64,000 nucleotides of DNA from Streptomyces sp. NBC_01214 (GCF_026340975.1 NZ_JAPEOS010000002.1:1609001-1673000), one strand, 5' to 3'. Shown: positions 28,101 through 36,390, numbered from the stretch's first letter. A program made the numbers and translations. Notes: generated by a model from the letters alone, not told the origin.

Positions 28101-29853
28101 CCTGGAGTACGACGTGTTCGGGAAGCTCGCCCGTGCGGCGGGCCCGCACGGCACGCTGACCCGCCTGCGCGACAGCGCCGGCCGGCTGCGCTCGGAGACG
28201 GTCGACGGGCGCACGCTGACCTACGCCTACGACGAGCTGGGCCGCCGCACCGGACGCACCACCCCGGCGGGAGCCGTGAGTGCCTGGAGCTACGACGAGG
28301 CCGGCCACTGCCGCGAGATGACCGCCTCCGGCCGCACGATCACCTTCGAGTACGACACGGCCGGCCGCGAGCTCGTGCGGCGGATCGGTGAGCACCTCAC
28401 CCTCTCCAGCGCCTGGGACGACCGGGGCCGGCTGGCGGACCGGGCCGTCACCGGTCACGACGGCAGGCTGATCCAGCGCCGCGGGTACTCCTACCGCCCC
28501 GACGGATCGCTCACCGAGATCGACGACGTGCACACCGGCCCGCGGCGGTTCGAGCTGGACCCGGCGGGCCGGGTCACCGCCGTGCGGGCCGCGCAGTGGA
28601 CCGAGCAGTACGCGTACGACGAGGCCGGGAACCAGAGCTCGGCGTCCTGGCCCGAGTCCCACCCGGGCGGCGGGTCCGCCACCGGGGACCGCGCCTACGA
28701 GGGGACGCGGCTGACCCGGGCGGGCCGGGTCACGTACGAGTACGACGCGCTGGGACGCGTCGTCCTGCGCCGTCAGCCCCGGCTCTCGCGCACGCCCGAC
28801 ACCTGGCGCTACGAATGGGACGCCCAGGACCGGCTGGTCGCCGTACGGACGCCGGACGGCACCCGCTGGCGCTACCGGTACGACGAACTGGGCCGGCGCA
28901 CGGCCAAGCAGCGGCTGACGGAGGCCGGCGAGGTCGCCGAGGAGGTGCTGTTCACCTGGGACGGCTCGACCCTGTGCGAGCAGACGACGCGCACGGACGG
29001 CTCGGCCCGGGAGGTGACCCTGACCTGGGAGCACCGCGGCCTGCATCCGCTGGCGCAGACCGAACGCATCCGCACCGCCGACCAGGGCGAGGTCGACCAG
29101 CGGTTCTTCGCGATCGTCACGGACCTGGTCGGCACCCCGACGGAGCTGGTCGACGAGCGGGGCGCCGTCGCCTGGCGCACCCGCTCCACCCTCTGGGGGA
29201 GCACCACCTGGAACCGGGACGCGACGGCGTACACCCCGTTGCGGTTCCCGGGCCAGTACTTCGACCCGGAATCGGGTCTGCACTACAACGTGTTCCGCCA
29301 CTACGACCCGCTGACGGCCCGCTACCTCAGCCCCGACCCGCTGGGCCTGGCCCCCGCGCCGAATCCCTCGACGTACGTCGTCAACCCGCACACCTGGGCC
29401 GACCCGCTGGGCCTGGCTCCGGACGGATGCCCGCCCAAGGGCGAGAAGAGCAACCCGTTCAAGACCAGGGAGGAGGCCCGTCAGGCCGCGCACAAGCTGG
29501 CCGGGGTGGATCCCGATGTGGACGACCTGTGGGCCACCTGGAAGGTCACCGACGACATCAGCCTCAAGCACGTCGAGGGCTACACCTACTCGGACAACGC
29601 CTCCCACCTGGGTACCTTCTGGCAGTACGAGCTGAAGAACGGCGGAGGCTCCCGCGTGGTCGTGGAGCACACGCACGACCCGGCGGGGCCGCACTTTCAC
29701 GCGGGCATGCCGAAGGCCATGGGAGAGCGGCCCGACGGTGGCCAGTTCGTCAACTTCGGTTGGGACAACAGTAATTACAAGGAGATGGAACGCTACGCCA
29801 AGATCAACAAAGAAGGCGGCGACCATCACCTGTTCTACGAGAACGGTGGCTGA
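25189..29853 (+). CDS. RHS-repeat polymorphic toxin with type VII-like N-terminus
   Basis: A 1554-residue toxin. Residues 1-230 are helical and coiled coil and lack a signal peptide, as in ESX/type VII substrates. A DUF6531-type linker starts near 396 (EDPVDVATGRM). YD/RHS repeats from about 560 to 1340 should form the cocoon that encloses the toxin. The RHS core ends with two DPLG motifs at residues 1383 and 1405, exactly 18 residues apart: the DPXG-18-DPXG signature of RHS self-cleavage. The released tip (about 1410-1554) carries a His cluster (VVVEHTHDPAGPHFHAG) and a final DHHLFYENGG, suggesting a metal-dependent nuclease or similar; I do not recognise the family. The stop is two bases before the immunity gene. 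Confidence 0.85.
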   Translation: MGWRDFVPDSAEDWVEDRAEDVGDTIEWTGDKVADVAEEVGLDEAGDWVRDKSRSAANQLGADVTELELGQTEDPNKLVYGSVSKIRAQVSHLNDFKSSFTTVGNGLKGLEGDGLKGASADAFREAIAKEPPRWFKAAEAFGKAADAMGRFAETVEWAQGQAKEALADYDHAKKVSQDARTAYNKSITDYKAAVEAKKDTLPPRPADDFTDPGDPLIKAAQDKLDTARTQRNEVAETVRTAVRAARDAAPPKPSYAEQLKDGMDYLDLAQTHLAGGVIKGTAGLVNFVRSVNPMDPYNLTHPAEYLTSLNSTVAGLTVAVNDPMGAGKQMLDEFMKDPSEGIGKLLPELVGSKGLGALKKTASIAKHADDLKGPGRSHLDKDGRDGPSRDSSKDKVCEEDPVDVATGRMILTQTDVALPGTLPLLFERTFESSYRAGRWFGPAWASTIDQRLEIDAEGIVFLREDSSVLAYPHPAPGVPVQPTHGHRWPLSRDADGGGYRITDPRTGRVWHFAVHSDELALLVQIDDRNGNHVSFVHDEAGTPQEVVHSGGYHLKLTTDRGRISRIALADGTEILRYGYVDGHLAEVTNSSGRPFRFGYDDHGRIISWTDTNDRHFDYVYDDRDRCTAQSGTNGHLNARFEYGDGVTTVVNALGHRRRYQVNERAQIVAETDATGSATRFTYDRFNRLISRTDPLGRTSRMAYDEEGRLVSLVRPDGREATARYGDQGGPTHLTRHDGTTVRRTYDERGNITSATDSARSATTFTYDERGNLASLTDALGRTTTIHCDRAGLPLEITDPLGAVTRYRRDAFGRPVAVTDPLGNTARLAWSTEGRLLRRTEPDGTEQSWEYDGEGNCVRHTDALGGVTSYEYGDFDLLVARTGPDRVRHTFEHDADLQLTRVTNPQGLHWSYTYDPAGRLIAETDFDGRTVAYGYDAAGVLASRTNALGRTVYHRNDLGQIVRRECDGAVTTLEYDVFGKLARAAGPHGTLTRLRDSAGRLRSETVDGRTLTYAYDELGRRTGRTTPAGAVSAWSYDEAGHCREMTASGRTITFEYDTAGRELVRRIGEHLTLSSAWDDRGRLADRAVTGHDGRLIQRRGYSYRPDGSLTEIDDVHTGPRRFELDPAGRVTAVRAAQWTEQYAYDEAGNQSSASWPESHPGGGSATGDRAYEGTRLTRAGRVTYEYDALGRVVLRRQPRLSRTPDTWRYEWDAQDRLVAVRTPDGTRWRYRYDELGRRTAKQRLTEAGEVAEEVLFTWDGSTLCEQTTRTDGSAREVTLTWEHRGLHPLAQTERIRTADQGEVDQRFFAIVTDLVGTPTELVDERGAVAWRTRSTLWGSTTWNRDATAYTPLRFPGQYFDPESGLHYNVFRHYDPLTARYLSPDPLGLAPAPNPSTYVVNPHTWADPLGLAPDGCPPKGEKSNPFKTREEARQAAHKLAGVDPDVDDLWATWKVTDDISLKHVEGYTYSDNASHLGTFWQYELKNGGGSRVVVEHTHDPAGPHFHAGMPKAMGERPDGGQFVNFGWDNSNYKEMERYAKINKEGGDHHLFYENGG

Positions 29854-29855
29854 GG

Positions 29856-30296
29856 ATGACCGACGACCGGAGCGCAGGCGCACCGGCGCCGCAGCTGGCG
29901 AAGGCGGGGCTGGAGGCCGTGGCCGAGGGGGTGGCCGAGGGGCTGCCCCCGTACGCGCGCGCCTTCAAGGCCGTCGTCAACGTCGAGGTGTCCCCGCGGG
30001 CCACCGTGGCGCGCACGACGCCGGGGGCGCTGCAGGAGGCCGACCGGCTGTGGCTGGAACACGCACGGGCCGATGCCGTCATCGACGACGAGGGCTGCTT
30101 CCTGGTGCGGGGGGCCGATCGCGACTGGGTCCGGGTGCGCCGCACCGCGCACACCGCGCTCTCCGCCGCCCTCGTCCCCGGGGCTGGTTCCATGGTCATC
30201 GCGATGTCCCCGGACGGGCGGCGGCTGTGCGCCCTCACCGAGGAGGACGACGACTACTGGATCGTCGTCCACCATTTCGAGGACCGTCCCAGGTGA
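29856..30296 (+). CDS. Probable immunity protein for the RHS toxin
   Basis: A 146-residue acidic cytoplasmic protein starting two bases after the toxin's stop (TGAGGATG), the standard place for a cognate immunity gene. I do not recognise its fold; the central part alternates strands (ADAVIDDEGCFLVRGADRDW, then MVIAMSPDGRRLCALTEEDD). The N-terminal helix AKAGLEAVAEGVAEGL could pack on the toxin. Function is inferred from position, size and charge only. Confidence 0.6.
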   Translation: MTDDRSAGAPAPQLAKAGLEAVAEGVAEGLPPYARAFKAVVNVEVSPRATVARTTPGALQEADRLWLEHARADAVIDDEGCFLVRGADRDWVRVRRTAHTALSAALVPGAGSMVIAMSPDGRRLCALTEEDDDYWIVVHHFEDRPR

Positions 30297-30324
30297 CCCG
30301 GGGCGGGAGAACGTGACCCGAATC

Positions 30325-30372
30325 ATGAGGACATGAGGACATGAGGACATGAGGACATGAGGACATGAGGAC
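30325..30372 (+). repeat. Six perfect 8-bp repeats (ATGAGGAC) at a start codon
   Basis: ATGAGGAC is repeated six times without a change from 30325 to 30372. Each unit holds both an ATG and a Shine-Dalgarno-like GAGGA. The last ATG (30365) begins the M20 peptidase; the others open frames that stop at once. Copy-number change would move, add or remove start signals but leave the last unit's frame intact. Confidence 0.95.
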
Positions 30373-31468
30373 GTACCAGAGCACTGCCGTGAGTGTTGAC
30401 GCGATGCTTGCGGACCTGCGCACGCTCGTCGAGGTCGAGTCCCCGTCGCGTGACCTCGATGCACTGAACGCGTCGGCCCGTGCCGTGGCGGCGGTCATCG
30501 AGAGCCGGCTGGGCGGGCGGGCCGTCCTGGTGGCGAGCGAGGCCGGGCCGCACGTGCACTGGTCGGGCGGAGGTGACCCCCGGGTGCTGGTCCTCGGTCA
30601 CCACGACACGGTCTTCCCGCTGGGCACGCTGGGGCGCCGCCCCTTTCGGGTGGAGGGCGGGCACGCCACGGGCCCCGGGGTCTTCGACATGCTCGGGGGG
30701 CTGGTTCAGGCCGTTCACGGCCTGGCGGCGCTGGACGACCTGTCGGGTGTGGAGGTCCTGGTGACCGCGGACGAGGAGGTCGGTTCCGGTTCCTCCCGGG
30801 CTCTGATCGAGGAGCGGGCCCGCGCCTGCGGGGCGGTGCTCGTGTTCGAGGGCGCGGCCGACGGCGGGGGCCTGAAGACGGGGCGCAAGGGGTGCGGCAC
30901 GTTCGAGGTGCTCGTCAAGGGGCGGGCGGCGCATGCGGGGTTGGAGCCGGAGGCCGGTGTGAACGCGCTGGTCGAGGCCGCGTACCAGGTGCTGGACCTC
31001 GTGGCGCTCGGCCGGCCGGACATCGGGACGACGGTGACGCCGACCGTGGCCTCGGCGGGGACCTCGGACAACGTCGTTCCGGCGGAGGCGACGGTCTTGG
31101 TCGACGTCCGGGTCGAGTCGGTCGGGGAGAAGGAGCGCGTCGAGGCGGCGATGGCGGCACTGGCTCCGCACCTGGACGGGGCGGAGATCGTGGTCCGGGG
31201 GGCCGTGGGCCGGCCCCCGATGCCGGAGTCGGCGTCGGCGGAGTTGTTCGAGATCGCGCGGCGACTGCTGCCGGGCATCGAGGGCAAGGCGGTCGGTGGC
31301 GGCAGCGACGGCAACTTCACGGGCGCGTTGGGGGTGCCTACGCTCGACGGCCTGGGAGCGGTCGGCGGCGGTGCCCATGCCGACCACGAGTACCTGGTGG
31401 TCGGTGCGATGGCGGAGCGGGCGACTCTCGTCACGGGGCTCGTGAACGCGATCCGCGACGGCGGGTAG
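30365..31468 (+). CDS. M20-family metallopeptidase (glutamate carboxypeptidase-like)
   Basis: A 367-residue di-zinc peptidase of the M20/CPG2 group with no signal peptide. Metal and catalytic motifs are GHHDTVFP near residue 79, the bridging ATG-PGVFDM region near 105, TADEEVGSGSS near 140 with the catalytic Glu pair, and GRAAHAGLEP of the dimerisation domain near 190. It should remove a C-terminal amino acid from small peptides or N-acyl amino acids. The start is fixed by the last unit of the ATGAGGAC repeat; the preceding unit's GAGGA serves as ribosome binding site three bases away, an oddly short gap, so a ribosome may use the unit before it. Convergent with the PLP enzyme. Confidence 0.87.
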   Translation: MRTYQSTAVSVDAMLADLRTLVEVESPSRDLDALNASARAVAAVIESRLGGRAVLVASEAGPHVHWSGGGDPRVLVLGHHDTVFPLGTLGRRPFRVEGGHATGPGVFDMLGGLVQAVHGLAALDDLSGVEVLVTADEEVGSGSSRALIEERARACGAVLVFEGAADGGGLKTGRKGCGTFEVLVKGRAAHAGLEPEAGVNALVEAAYQVLDLVALGRPDIGTTVTPTVASAGTSDNVVPAEATVLVDVRVESVGEKERVEAAMAALAPHLDGAEIVVRGAVGRPPMPESASAELFEIARRLLPGIEGKAVGGGSDGNFTGALGVPTLDGLGAVGGGAHADHEYLVVGAMAERATLVTGLVNAIRDGG

Positions 31469-31616
31469 GACATCGGACCTCGCCGGACCCGTGCCACCGG
31501 GCGACGCCGACGGGGCCGCCGCCCACGCGGCCACCGGCCGGTGATCCGTCCCGTGACGTCCGCCCCGGCCCTTCGAGGAATCGGGCACACGGGGAGGAGC
31601 GGCGCGATCGGATCGA

Positions 31617-32651
31617 TCACTCGTGACTGACGGACGATCGGGTTCGATCGGTCGGCCGTACGCCCGGGGCCCGGTTCCAGCGCATCCGGGACCAGGGGAG
31701 CGCGAGTTCGGCCCGGCCCGTGACCTGCCGCGGCGTCAGGGAGTCGACGGCGGCCGCCTCGCGGTGGCGGGCGTACACGCCGTCCACGTACCGGTGGCCG
31801 GTGTCGGCGGCGATGAAGAGGACCGTGCGTTCCGGGGCCTGCGCGCGTTCCCAGCGGGCGGCGAGGTAACCGGCCCCGGTCGACAGGCCGGCGAAGACCG
31901 CGTGCCGCCGCAACAGGTCGACGCTGCCGGCCAACGCGGCGTCGAAGGAGATCCAGTGGAGCGTGTCGTAGGAGGCGTGGCGCACGTTCCCGAAGGGGAT
32001 GGAGCTGCCGATCCCGGCGATGATGATCTCGGGGTCGGCGACGTGCTCGGCGCCGAAGGTGACACTGCCGAAGGGCTGCACGCCGACGAGTTCGACATCG
32101 GGGGAGTCTTCCCTCAGATAGCGGGCGAGGGCCCCGGTGGAGGCGCCCGACCCGACCCCGCCGACCAGGGTCAGGGCGCCCCCGCCCGTCGACCGTCGGA
32201 TCCGCTCGGCCACCGCCCGGTAGCCCAGGTAGTGGATGTCGTCGTGGTACTGCCGCATCCAGTGGTATTCGGGGTGCTCCGCGAGGATCTCGTGGACGCG
32301 CTCGACCCGCCGCTTCTGGTCCAGCTTCAGGTCCTCGCAGGGCTCCATCCGGTCCAGCGTCGCCCCGAGCACGGCCAGTTGGGTGCGCAGCGTGCGATCG
32401 ACGGTCGTCGAGCCGACGATGTGACAGCGCATGCCGTGCCGGTGACACGCCAGCGCGAGGGCGTAGGCGTAGATCCCGCTGGAGCTGTCCAGCAGGGTGT
32501 CCCCGCGCCGCACCACCCCCGTGTCGAGCAGGTGGCGGACCGCGGCGAGGGCGGAGACGACCTTCATGGTCTCAAAGCGCAGGCAGACGAGCCGGTCGTC
32601 GAGGCGTATCAGGTCGGGCCGGCCGATGGCCTCCGCAATGTGCTGGTCCAC
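31617..32651 (-). CDS. SbnA/cysteine-synthase-like PLP enzyme
   Basis: A 344-residue fold-type II PLP enzyme. The PLP lysine is probably in RFETMKVVSAL near residue 30, the substrate loop reads SSSGIYAYAL near 57, and the phosphate-binding loop GGVGSGASTGA is near 165. Close families perform beta-replacement on O-acetyl- or O-phospho-serine; SbnA makes a diaminopropionate precursor for a siderophore. The usual TSGN loop is changed, so the nucleophile or substrate may differ. The GTG at 32651 follows AGGAG by seven bases. It is last in the metal-transport operon and overlaps the kinase gene by 80 bases, unusually long. With the kinase it could use a phosphorylated hydroxy-amino acid (inference). 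Confidence 0.75.
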   Translation of the reverse strand: MDQHIAEAIGRPDLIRLDDRLVCLRFETMKVVSALAAVRHLLDTGVVRRGDTLLDSSSGIYAYALALACHRHGMRCHIVGSTTVDRTLRTQLAVLGATLDRMEPCEDLKLDQKRRVERVHEILAEHPEYHWMRQYHDDIHYLGYRAVAERIRRSTGGGALTLVGGVGSGASTGALARYLREDSPDVELVGVQPFGSVTFGAEHVADPEIIIAGIGSSIPFGNVRHASYDTLHWISFDAALAGSVDLLRRHAVFAGLSTGAGYLAARWERAQAPERTVLFIAADTGHRYVDGVYARHREAAAVDSLTPRQVTGRAELALPWSRMRWNRAPGVRPTDRTRSSVSHE

Positions 32652-33615
32652 TCGGGAACTCCTGGGTCGTCGGGAAGGGCGGGACGGGCGGGACGGGCGG
32701 GAAGGTCGTGAAGACGCGGGTCGCGGCGATGCCGTTGCTGTCCAGGGCCCGCACGCAACCGCGGATCCGGTGGCGCAGGCCCGGGGCCGCCGGGTCGAGG
32801 AGCAGACCGGCCACCGCACCGCTGTGCGCGATCTGGACCCCCACCGCCCCGAGCCGCCGGCCGATGCCGGTGAGCGTGTCGAACTCCGGGTGGCGCAAGA
32901 GCTGTTGGCCCCGCCGCGCGCTGGCGCTCGCGACCTGGCCCAGCAGGGCCGCGTCGCCCGTGGCCACGGCCCGCCGCAGCAGGGCGCGCAGCCGCTCGAA
33001 GGCGCGCACGTCGCCCTCGTCGTACGTACGGACCGGCAGGGCGAGGGTGTCCACGGGCGCGCCCCCGCCCAGGGCGCAGCCCACGACCACGAGGGGCGGC
33101 AGACGGGGGCCGAGGACCTCCAACACCCGCCCCTCGCGCTGGGCGAAGAGCGCCGGGCGGGCGTCGAGCATCAGCGGGTCGCAGGCCAGTTCGGCGCGCA
33201 CCGCCAGCCGGGCCACGGTGCCGGGCGCCAGCCGCACCCCGTAGGAGTCCGCGACCGCGCGTACGACGGCGATGACATCACTGGTGGAGCTGCCCATGCC
33301 GAGTCCCACCGGGATGTCGCCGGTGAGCCGCAACTCCCCTCCGCAGGGCGGCTCCCGGCGTCGCCGTGCGCATTCCGCGACGGTGAGGGCCGCTGCTCGG
33401 GCGGCCTTCGTACGGTCGCCCGGCAGGACGGTGAGCCGCTCCGGCGGGGTACCGGGACGCCGGGTGAACTCGGCCCGGCTGCCCATCCCGGTCATCGGCA
33501 GGGTGACCAGGCCGGCGCACCGCCGCCCGGTGGCGTCGAGGAAGACGCCCTGGAGGATCTCGCCGTGGTGGCACGGGGCGTGCCCGGTGCCGCGGCGGGC
33601 GGGGGGTGCGATCAC
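32572..33615 (-). CDS. PduX-like GHMP kinase (threonine/serine-type)
   Basis: A 347-residue GHMP kinase. The N-terminus GTGHAPCHHGEILQGVF matches the PduX lead-in, GLGMGSSTSDVIAVVRA near residue 105 is the ATP-binding GHMP motif, and a C-terminal AHSGAVAGLLLDP is motif 3. PduX phosphorylates L-threonine for cobalamin; here no cobalamin genes are near, and the partner is a PLP beta-replacement enzyme, so O-phospho-serine or -threonine for a metallophore is more likely (inference). Its GTG overlaps the DUF364 stop (GTGA). The last 45 residues are a Pro-rich tail (PPVPPVPPFP) over a GGGCGGGAC repeat that overlaps the next gene; a frameshift there may have lengthened the protein. Confidence 0.75.
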   Translation of the reverse strand: MIAPPARRGTGHAPCHHGEILQGVFLDATGRRCAGLVTLPMTGMGSRAEFTRRPGTPPERLTVLPGDRTKAARAAALTVAECARRRREPPCGGELRLTGDIPVGLGMGSSTSDVIAVVRAVADSYGVRLAPGTVARLAVRAELACDPLMLDARPALFAQREGRVLEVLGPRLPPLVVVGCALGGGAPVDTLALPVRTYDEGDVRAFERLRALLRRAVATGDAALLGQVASASARRGQQLLRHPEFDTLTGIGRRLGAVGVQIAHSGAVAGLLLDPAAPGLRHRIRGCVRALDSNGIAATRVFTTFPPVPPVPPFPTTQEFPSGPAHCGGHRPARPDTPRRPARLPAL

Positions 33616-34445
33616 GGCTGACCCGCCGTCCGGTAGCGGTACAGGGGCGTCGGGTCGGCGCTGAACTGGGAGAAGGGGAAGGGCTCCGCGGACAGGGCGG
33701 TCACCCCGGAGCCGAGGAAGGCCCGGGCCACCGCGCTGCCGCTCTGCGCGTAGACGACCAGCGGGACGCCCCGGGTGCGGCAGCGATCGAGGACGGTGTC
33801 GAAGGAGCCGTTGCTGAGGGTCATGCCGGTGGCGACGACGGCATCGGCGCGTTCCAGCACCTCGTGCATGTCGGTGGTGACGGGGTCGCCCCACTGGGTG
33901 GACCTGAGGTTGAAGTCGCACGGCAGTGGTACGCCGCCCCGCTCGCGGATCGCCGCGACCAGCGGGTTCACCACGCCGATGAGGCCGACACGGGCGCCCG
34001 CGCGGATGTCCAGCAGCCCGGCGATGGCCGCGTCGCGGGCCCGGGCGCGCACTTCGGGGGTGCCCGCGGGGAGGGTGAGCGGCTCCGCTCCGGCGTCGCG
34101 GTGCGGGAGCTGCCCGGCCAGGTACGCGTCGAGGGCAGCGATCCGCAGCGGGCGCGGAGCCTCGCGCAGCAGCACGTCGAGCGGGGCGCCCGAGGAGTCG
34201 CGGCAGATCGCCGGGTCGATCTCGCCCGCCTCGAAGGCGCAGCCGCCGAAGGAGCCGCCGAGGCGCACCAGGACGTACTGGTTGAGGTAGGTGGTGTCGC
34301 CGCCGGCGAGCCGGGTGCCGTGGTGGATCCAGAACACGCTGGTCGCCACGAGTTCGCAGGGCAGCGGGCCGTGTTCACCGGCCAGGACCGCCGCGATGAG
34401 GGAGTCGACGGTCGGTGCGGGCGCGGTGGTCGGGTGGCTCGTCAT
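33612..34445 (-). CDS. DUF364/DUF4213 Rossmann-like protein (putative heavy-metal chelation domain)
   Basis: A 277-residue protein. The N-terminal third (DSLIAAVLAG to LGGSFGGCAF) matches DUF4213, and the rest is the DUF364 Rossmann-like domain (ARVGLIGVVNPL near 140, ERADAVVATGMTLSNGSFD near 190). Relatives occur next to metal or molybdenum/iron ABC transporters and were structurally described as resembling nicotianamine-synthase-like folds; the reaction is unknown. It overlaps both the ATPase (ATGA) and the kinase (GTGA), so it belongs to the transport-biosynthesis operon. It may build or handle the ligand that carries the metal (inference). Confidence 0.75.
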   Translation of the reverse strand: MTSHPTTAPAPTVDSLIAAVLAGEHGPLPCELVATSVFWIHHGTRLAGGDTTYLNQYVLVRLGGSFGGCAFEAGEIDPAICRDSSGAPLDVLLREAPRPLRIAALDAYLAGQLPHRDAGAEPLTLPAGTPEVRARARDAAIAGLLDIRAGARVGLIGVVNPLVAAIRERGGVPLPCDFNLRSTQWGDPVTTDMHEVLERADAVVATGMTLSNGSFDTVLDRCRTRGVPLVVYAQSGSAVARAFLGSGVTALSAEPFPFSQFSADPTPLYRYRTAGQP

Positions 34446-35272
34446 GACGTTCCTTGTCGGAGTACGGGAAGAGGCGCGGGCGCGGGTGAGGGTGCGGGCG
34501 AGGTGGCGCGCAGCGGGCCGCGGTAGGACACCGAGGGCCGCCCCAGGGAGTCGGTGGCCAGTTCGGCGTCGACCTCGAAGATCTGGGCGAGGTGCTCGGC
34601 GGTGAGGACGGCGGCGGGGGTGCCGGAGGCGATCAGGCGGCCCCGGTGCATGAGCAGCAGCCGGTCGCAGTGGCGGGCGGCCAGGGTGAGGTCGTGCAGG
34701 GCGACCAGGACCGTCTGCGCGGTCCCGGCGAGCAGTTCCATCAGCTCCCACTGGTGCTTGACGTCCAGGTGGTTGGTGGGCTCGTCGAGGAGCAGGCCGT
34801 ACGGTTGCTGGGCGAGCGCGCGGGCGATGTGGGCGCGCTGCCGCTCGCCGCCCGACAGGCCCTTCCAGGAGCGCCCGGCGAGCGCGGTGAGGCCGACGCG
34901 GTCCAGCGCGGCGGCGACGACGGCCCGGTCGGTGGCGTCCGGTCCGCGCAGGCCGTCGCGGAAGGGGGTCCGTCCCAGCCCCACGACGTCGGCGACGCGC
35001 AGATCGGAGCCGGATCCGGAGTCCTGTTCCACGAAGGCGATCCGGCGGGCGATCCGGCGCGCGTTCCAGCTCCGTATCGACCGTCCGTCGTAGCGCACCG
35101 TGCCCGCGTCGGGCACGCGCAGCCCGGCCAGGCAGCGCAGCAACGAGGACTTGCCCGAGCCGTTGGGGCCGAGCAGTCCGACCGTCTCGCCCGGCGCGAT
35201 GTCCAGATCGACCCCGCGGACGACGGGCGTGCCCGACGCCGACCAGCTCAGGTCTTCGGCGGAGATCCTCAC
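34442..35272 (-). CDS. FecE-type ABC transporter ATPase for metal-chelate uptake
   Basis: A 276-residue ABC ATPase: Walker A GPNGSGKSS near residue 38, Q-loop in FVEQDSG, signature LSGGERQRAHIARAL near 138, Walker B LLLDEPTNHLD near 160 and the switch His in LVALHDLTLA near 192. It energises import of a chelated metal together with the FecCD permease and the binding lipoprotein. It starts with GTG overlapping the permease stop (GTGA) and ends in an ATGA overlap with the DUF364 gene. The C-terminus adds a Pro/Ala-rich tail. Confidence 0.92.
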   Translation of the reverse strand: MRISAEDLSWSASGTPVVRGVDLDIAPGETVGLLGPNGSGKSSLLRCLAGLRVPDAGTVRYDGRSIRSWNARRIARRIAFVEQDSGSGSDLRVADVVGLGRTPFRDGLRGPDATDRAVVAAALDRVGLTALAGRSWKGLSGGERQRAHIARALAQQPYGLLLDEPTNHLDVKHQWELMELLAGTAQTVLVALHDLTLAARHCDRLLLMHRGRLIASGTPAAVLTAEHLAQIFEVDAELATDSLGRPSVSYRGPLRATSPAPSPAPAPLPVLRQGTS

Positions 35273-36390
35273 AGCTCACCCCTCCTGCGCAGGACGAGGA
35301 GGAACAGCGGTACGCCGAGCAGCGCGGTGATCACGCCGACCGGTATCTCACGCGGCGCGAAGGCGACCCGGGCCAGGGCGTCGGTCCACACCAGGAACAC
35401 CGCGCCCGCGAGCGCCGCGTGGGGGAGCAGTACCCGGTGCAGCGGACCGGCCAACAGGCGCACCCCGTGCGGGACGATCAGTCCGACGAACCCGATGGCG
35501 CCGACGGTGGCCACCGCCACCGAGGTCAGCACGGCCGTCACCACGAGCAGCAGCAGCCTGGTGCGCCGTACGCCGATCCCCAGCGAGGCGGCGGTGTCCG
35601 CGCCGAACGCGAGCCCGTCGAGGGCGTTCGCGCACAGCCAGGCGGCCGCGAGCCCCAGCGGGGTGACGACCGCGCAGACCACGACGGCGTCCCAACGGGC
35701 CGGGGCCATCGAGCCCAGCAGCCAGTGGGTGAGGGCGCGCGTGGTGTCGGCGTCGGCCGAGGCCATCAGGACGAGTGAGGTCAGGGCGGTGAAGAGCTGC
35801 CCGACGACCACGCCGGTGAGGACGATGCGGACCGAGTCCAGGCCCGTGCGGTGCAGTAGCGCCAGCAGCAGGCCGAAGGAGAGCAGGGCGCCGACGAGGG
35901 CTCCGCCGGTGATCCCGAGGGTTCCGGCGCCCAGCCCGGACAGGGGCAGGACGGCCACGGTGACGGCCCCGGCCGAGGCCCCCGAGGACACGCCGAGCAG
36001 GTACGGGTCGGCCAACGCGTTGCGGGTGACGGCCTGCAGCACGGTGCCGCAGACCGCCAGCGAGGCGCCGACCAGGGCCGCCATCAGGACCCGCGGCAGC
36101 CGCAGGTCCCAGACGAGCGAGTCCAGCAGCGGCGGCAGCGGTTCGGTGGCCAGGCCCAGCCGGGCCCCGAGCACCCGGCCGAGGTCGGTCCACCCCACGT
36201 CGGCGCTGCCGATGCGGGTGCCCGCCGCCACCGAGGCGATCAGGACGAGCACCCCGGTGAGGAACAGCCCCGCCCGCGCCGGTGCGCCGGACCGGGCGGC
36301 CCGCCGCGGCGGGGACGGTGCGCTCACGCGGACTTCGCGGGCGGCCGGGAGCAGCAGGTCCACCACCCCCGGTCCCGGGTCAGCGGACAT
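35269..36390 (-). CDS. FecCD-family ABC permease for metal chelates
   Basis: A 373-residue membrane protein with about ten transmembrane helices after a 40-residue cytoplasmic lead. Family segments include LRLPRVLMAALVGASLAVCG near residue 95, NALADPYLLGVSSGAS near 125, and GAIGFVGLIVPHGVRLL near 285, which contacts the ATPase. It probably works as a homodimer. It overlaps the lipoprotein gene by 11 bases and the ATPase gene by four. Confidence 0.92.
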   Translation of the reverse strand: MSADPGPGVVDLLLPAAREVRVSAPSPPRRAARSGAPARAGLFLTGVLVLIASVAAGTRIGSADVGWTDLGRVLGARLGLATEPLPPLLDSLVWDLRLPRVLMAALVGASLAVCGTVLQAVTRNALADPYLLGVSSGASAGAVTVAVLPLSGLGAGTLGITGGALVGALLSFGLLLALLHRTGLDSVRIVLTGVVVGQLFTALTSLVLMASADADTTRALTHWLLGSMAPARWDAVVVCAVVTPLGLAAAWLCANALDGLAFGADTAASLGIGVRRTRLLLLVVTAVLTSVAVATVGAIGFVGLIVPHGVRLLAGPLHRVLLPHAALAGAVFLVWTDALARVAFAPREIPVGVITALLGVPLFLLVLRRRGEL

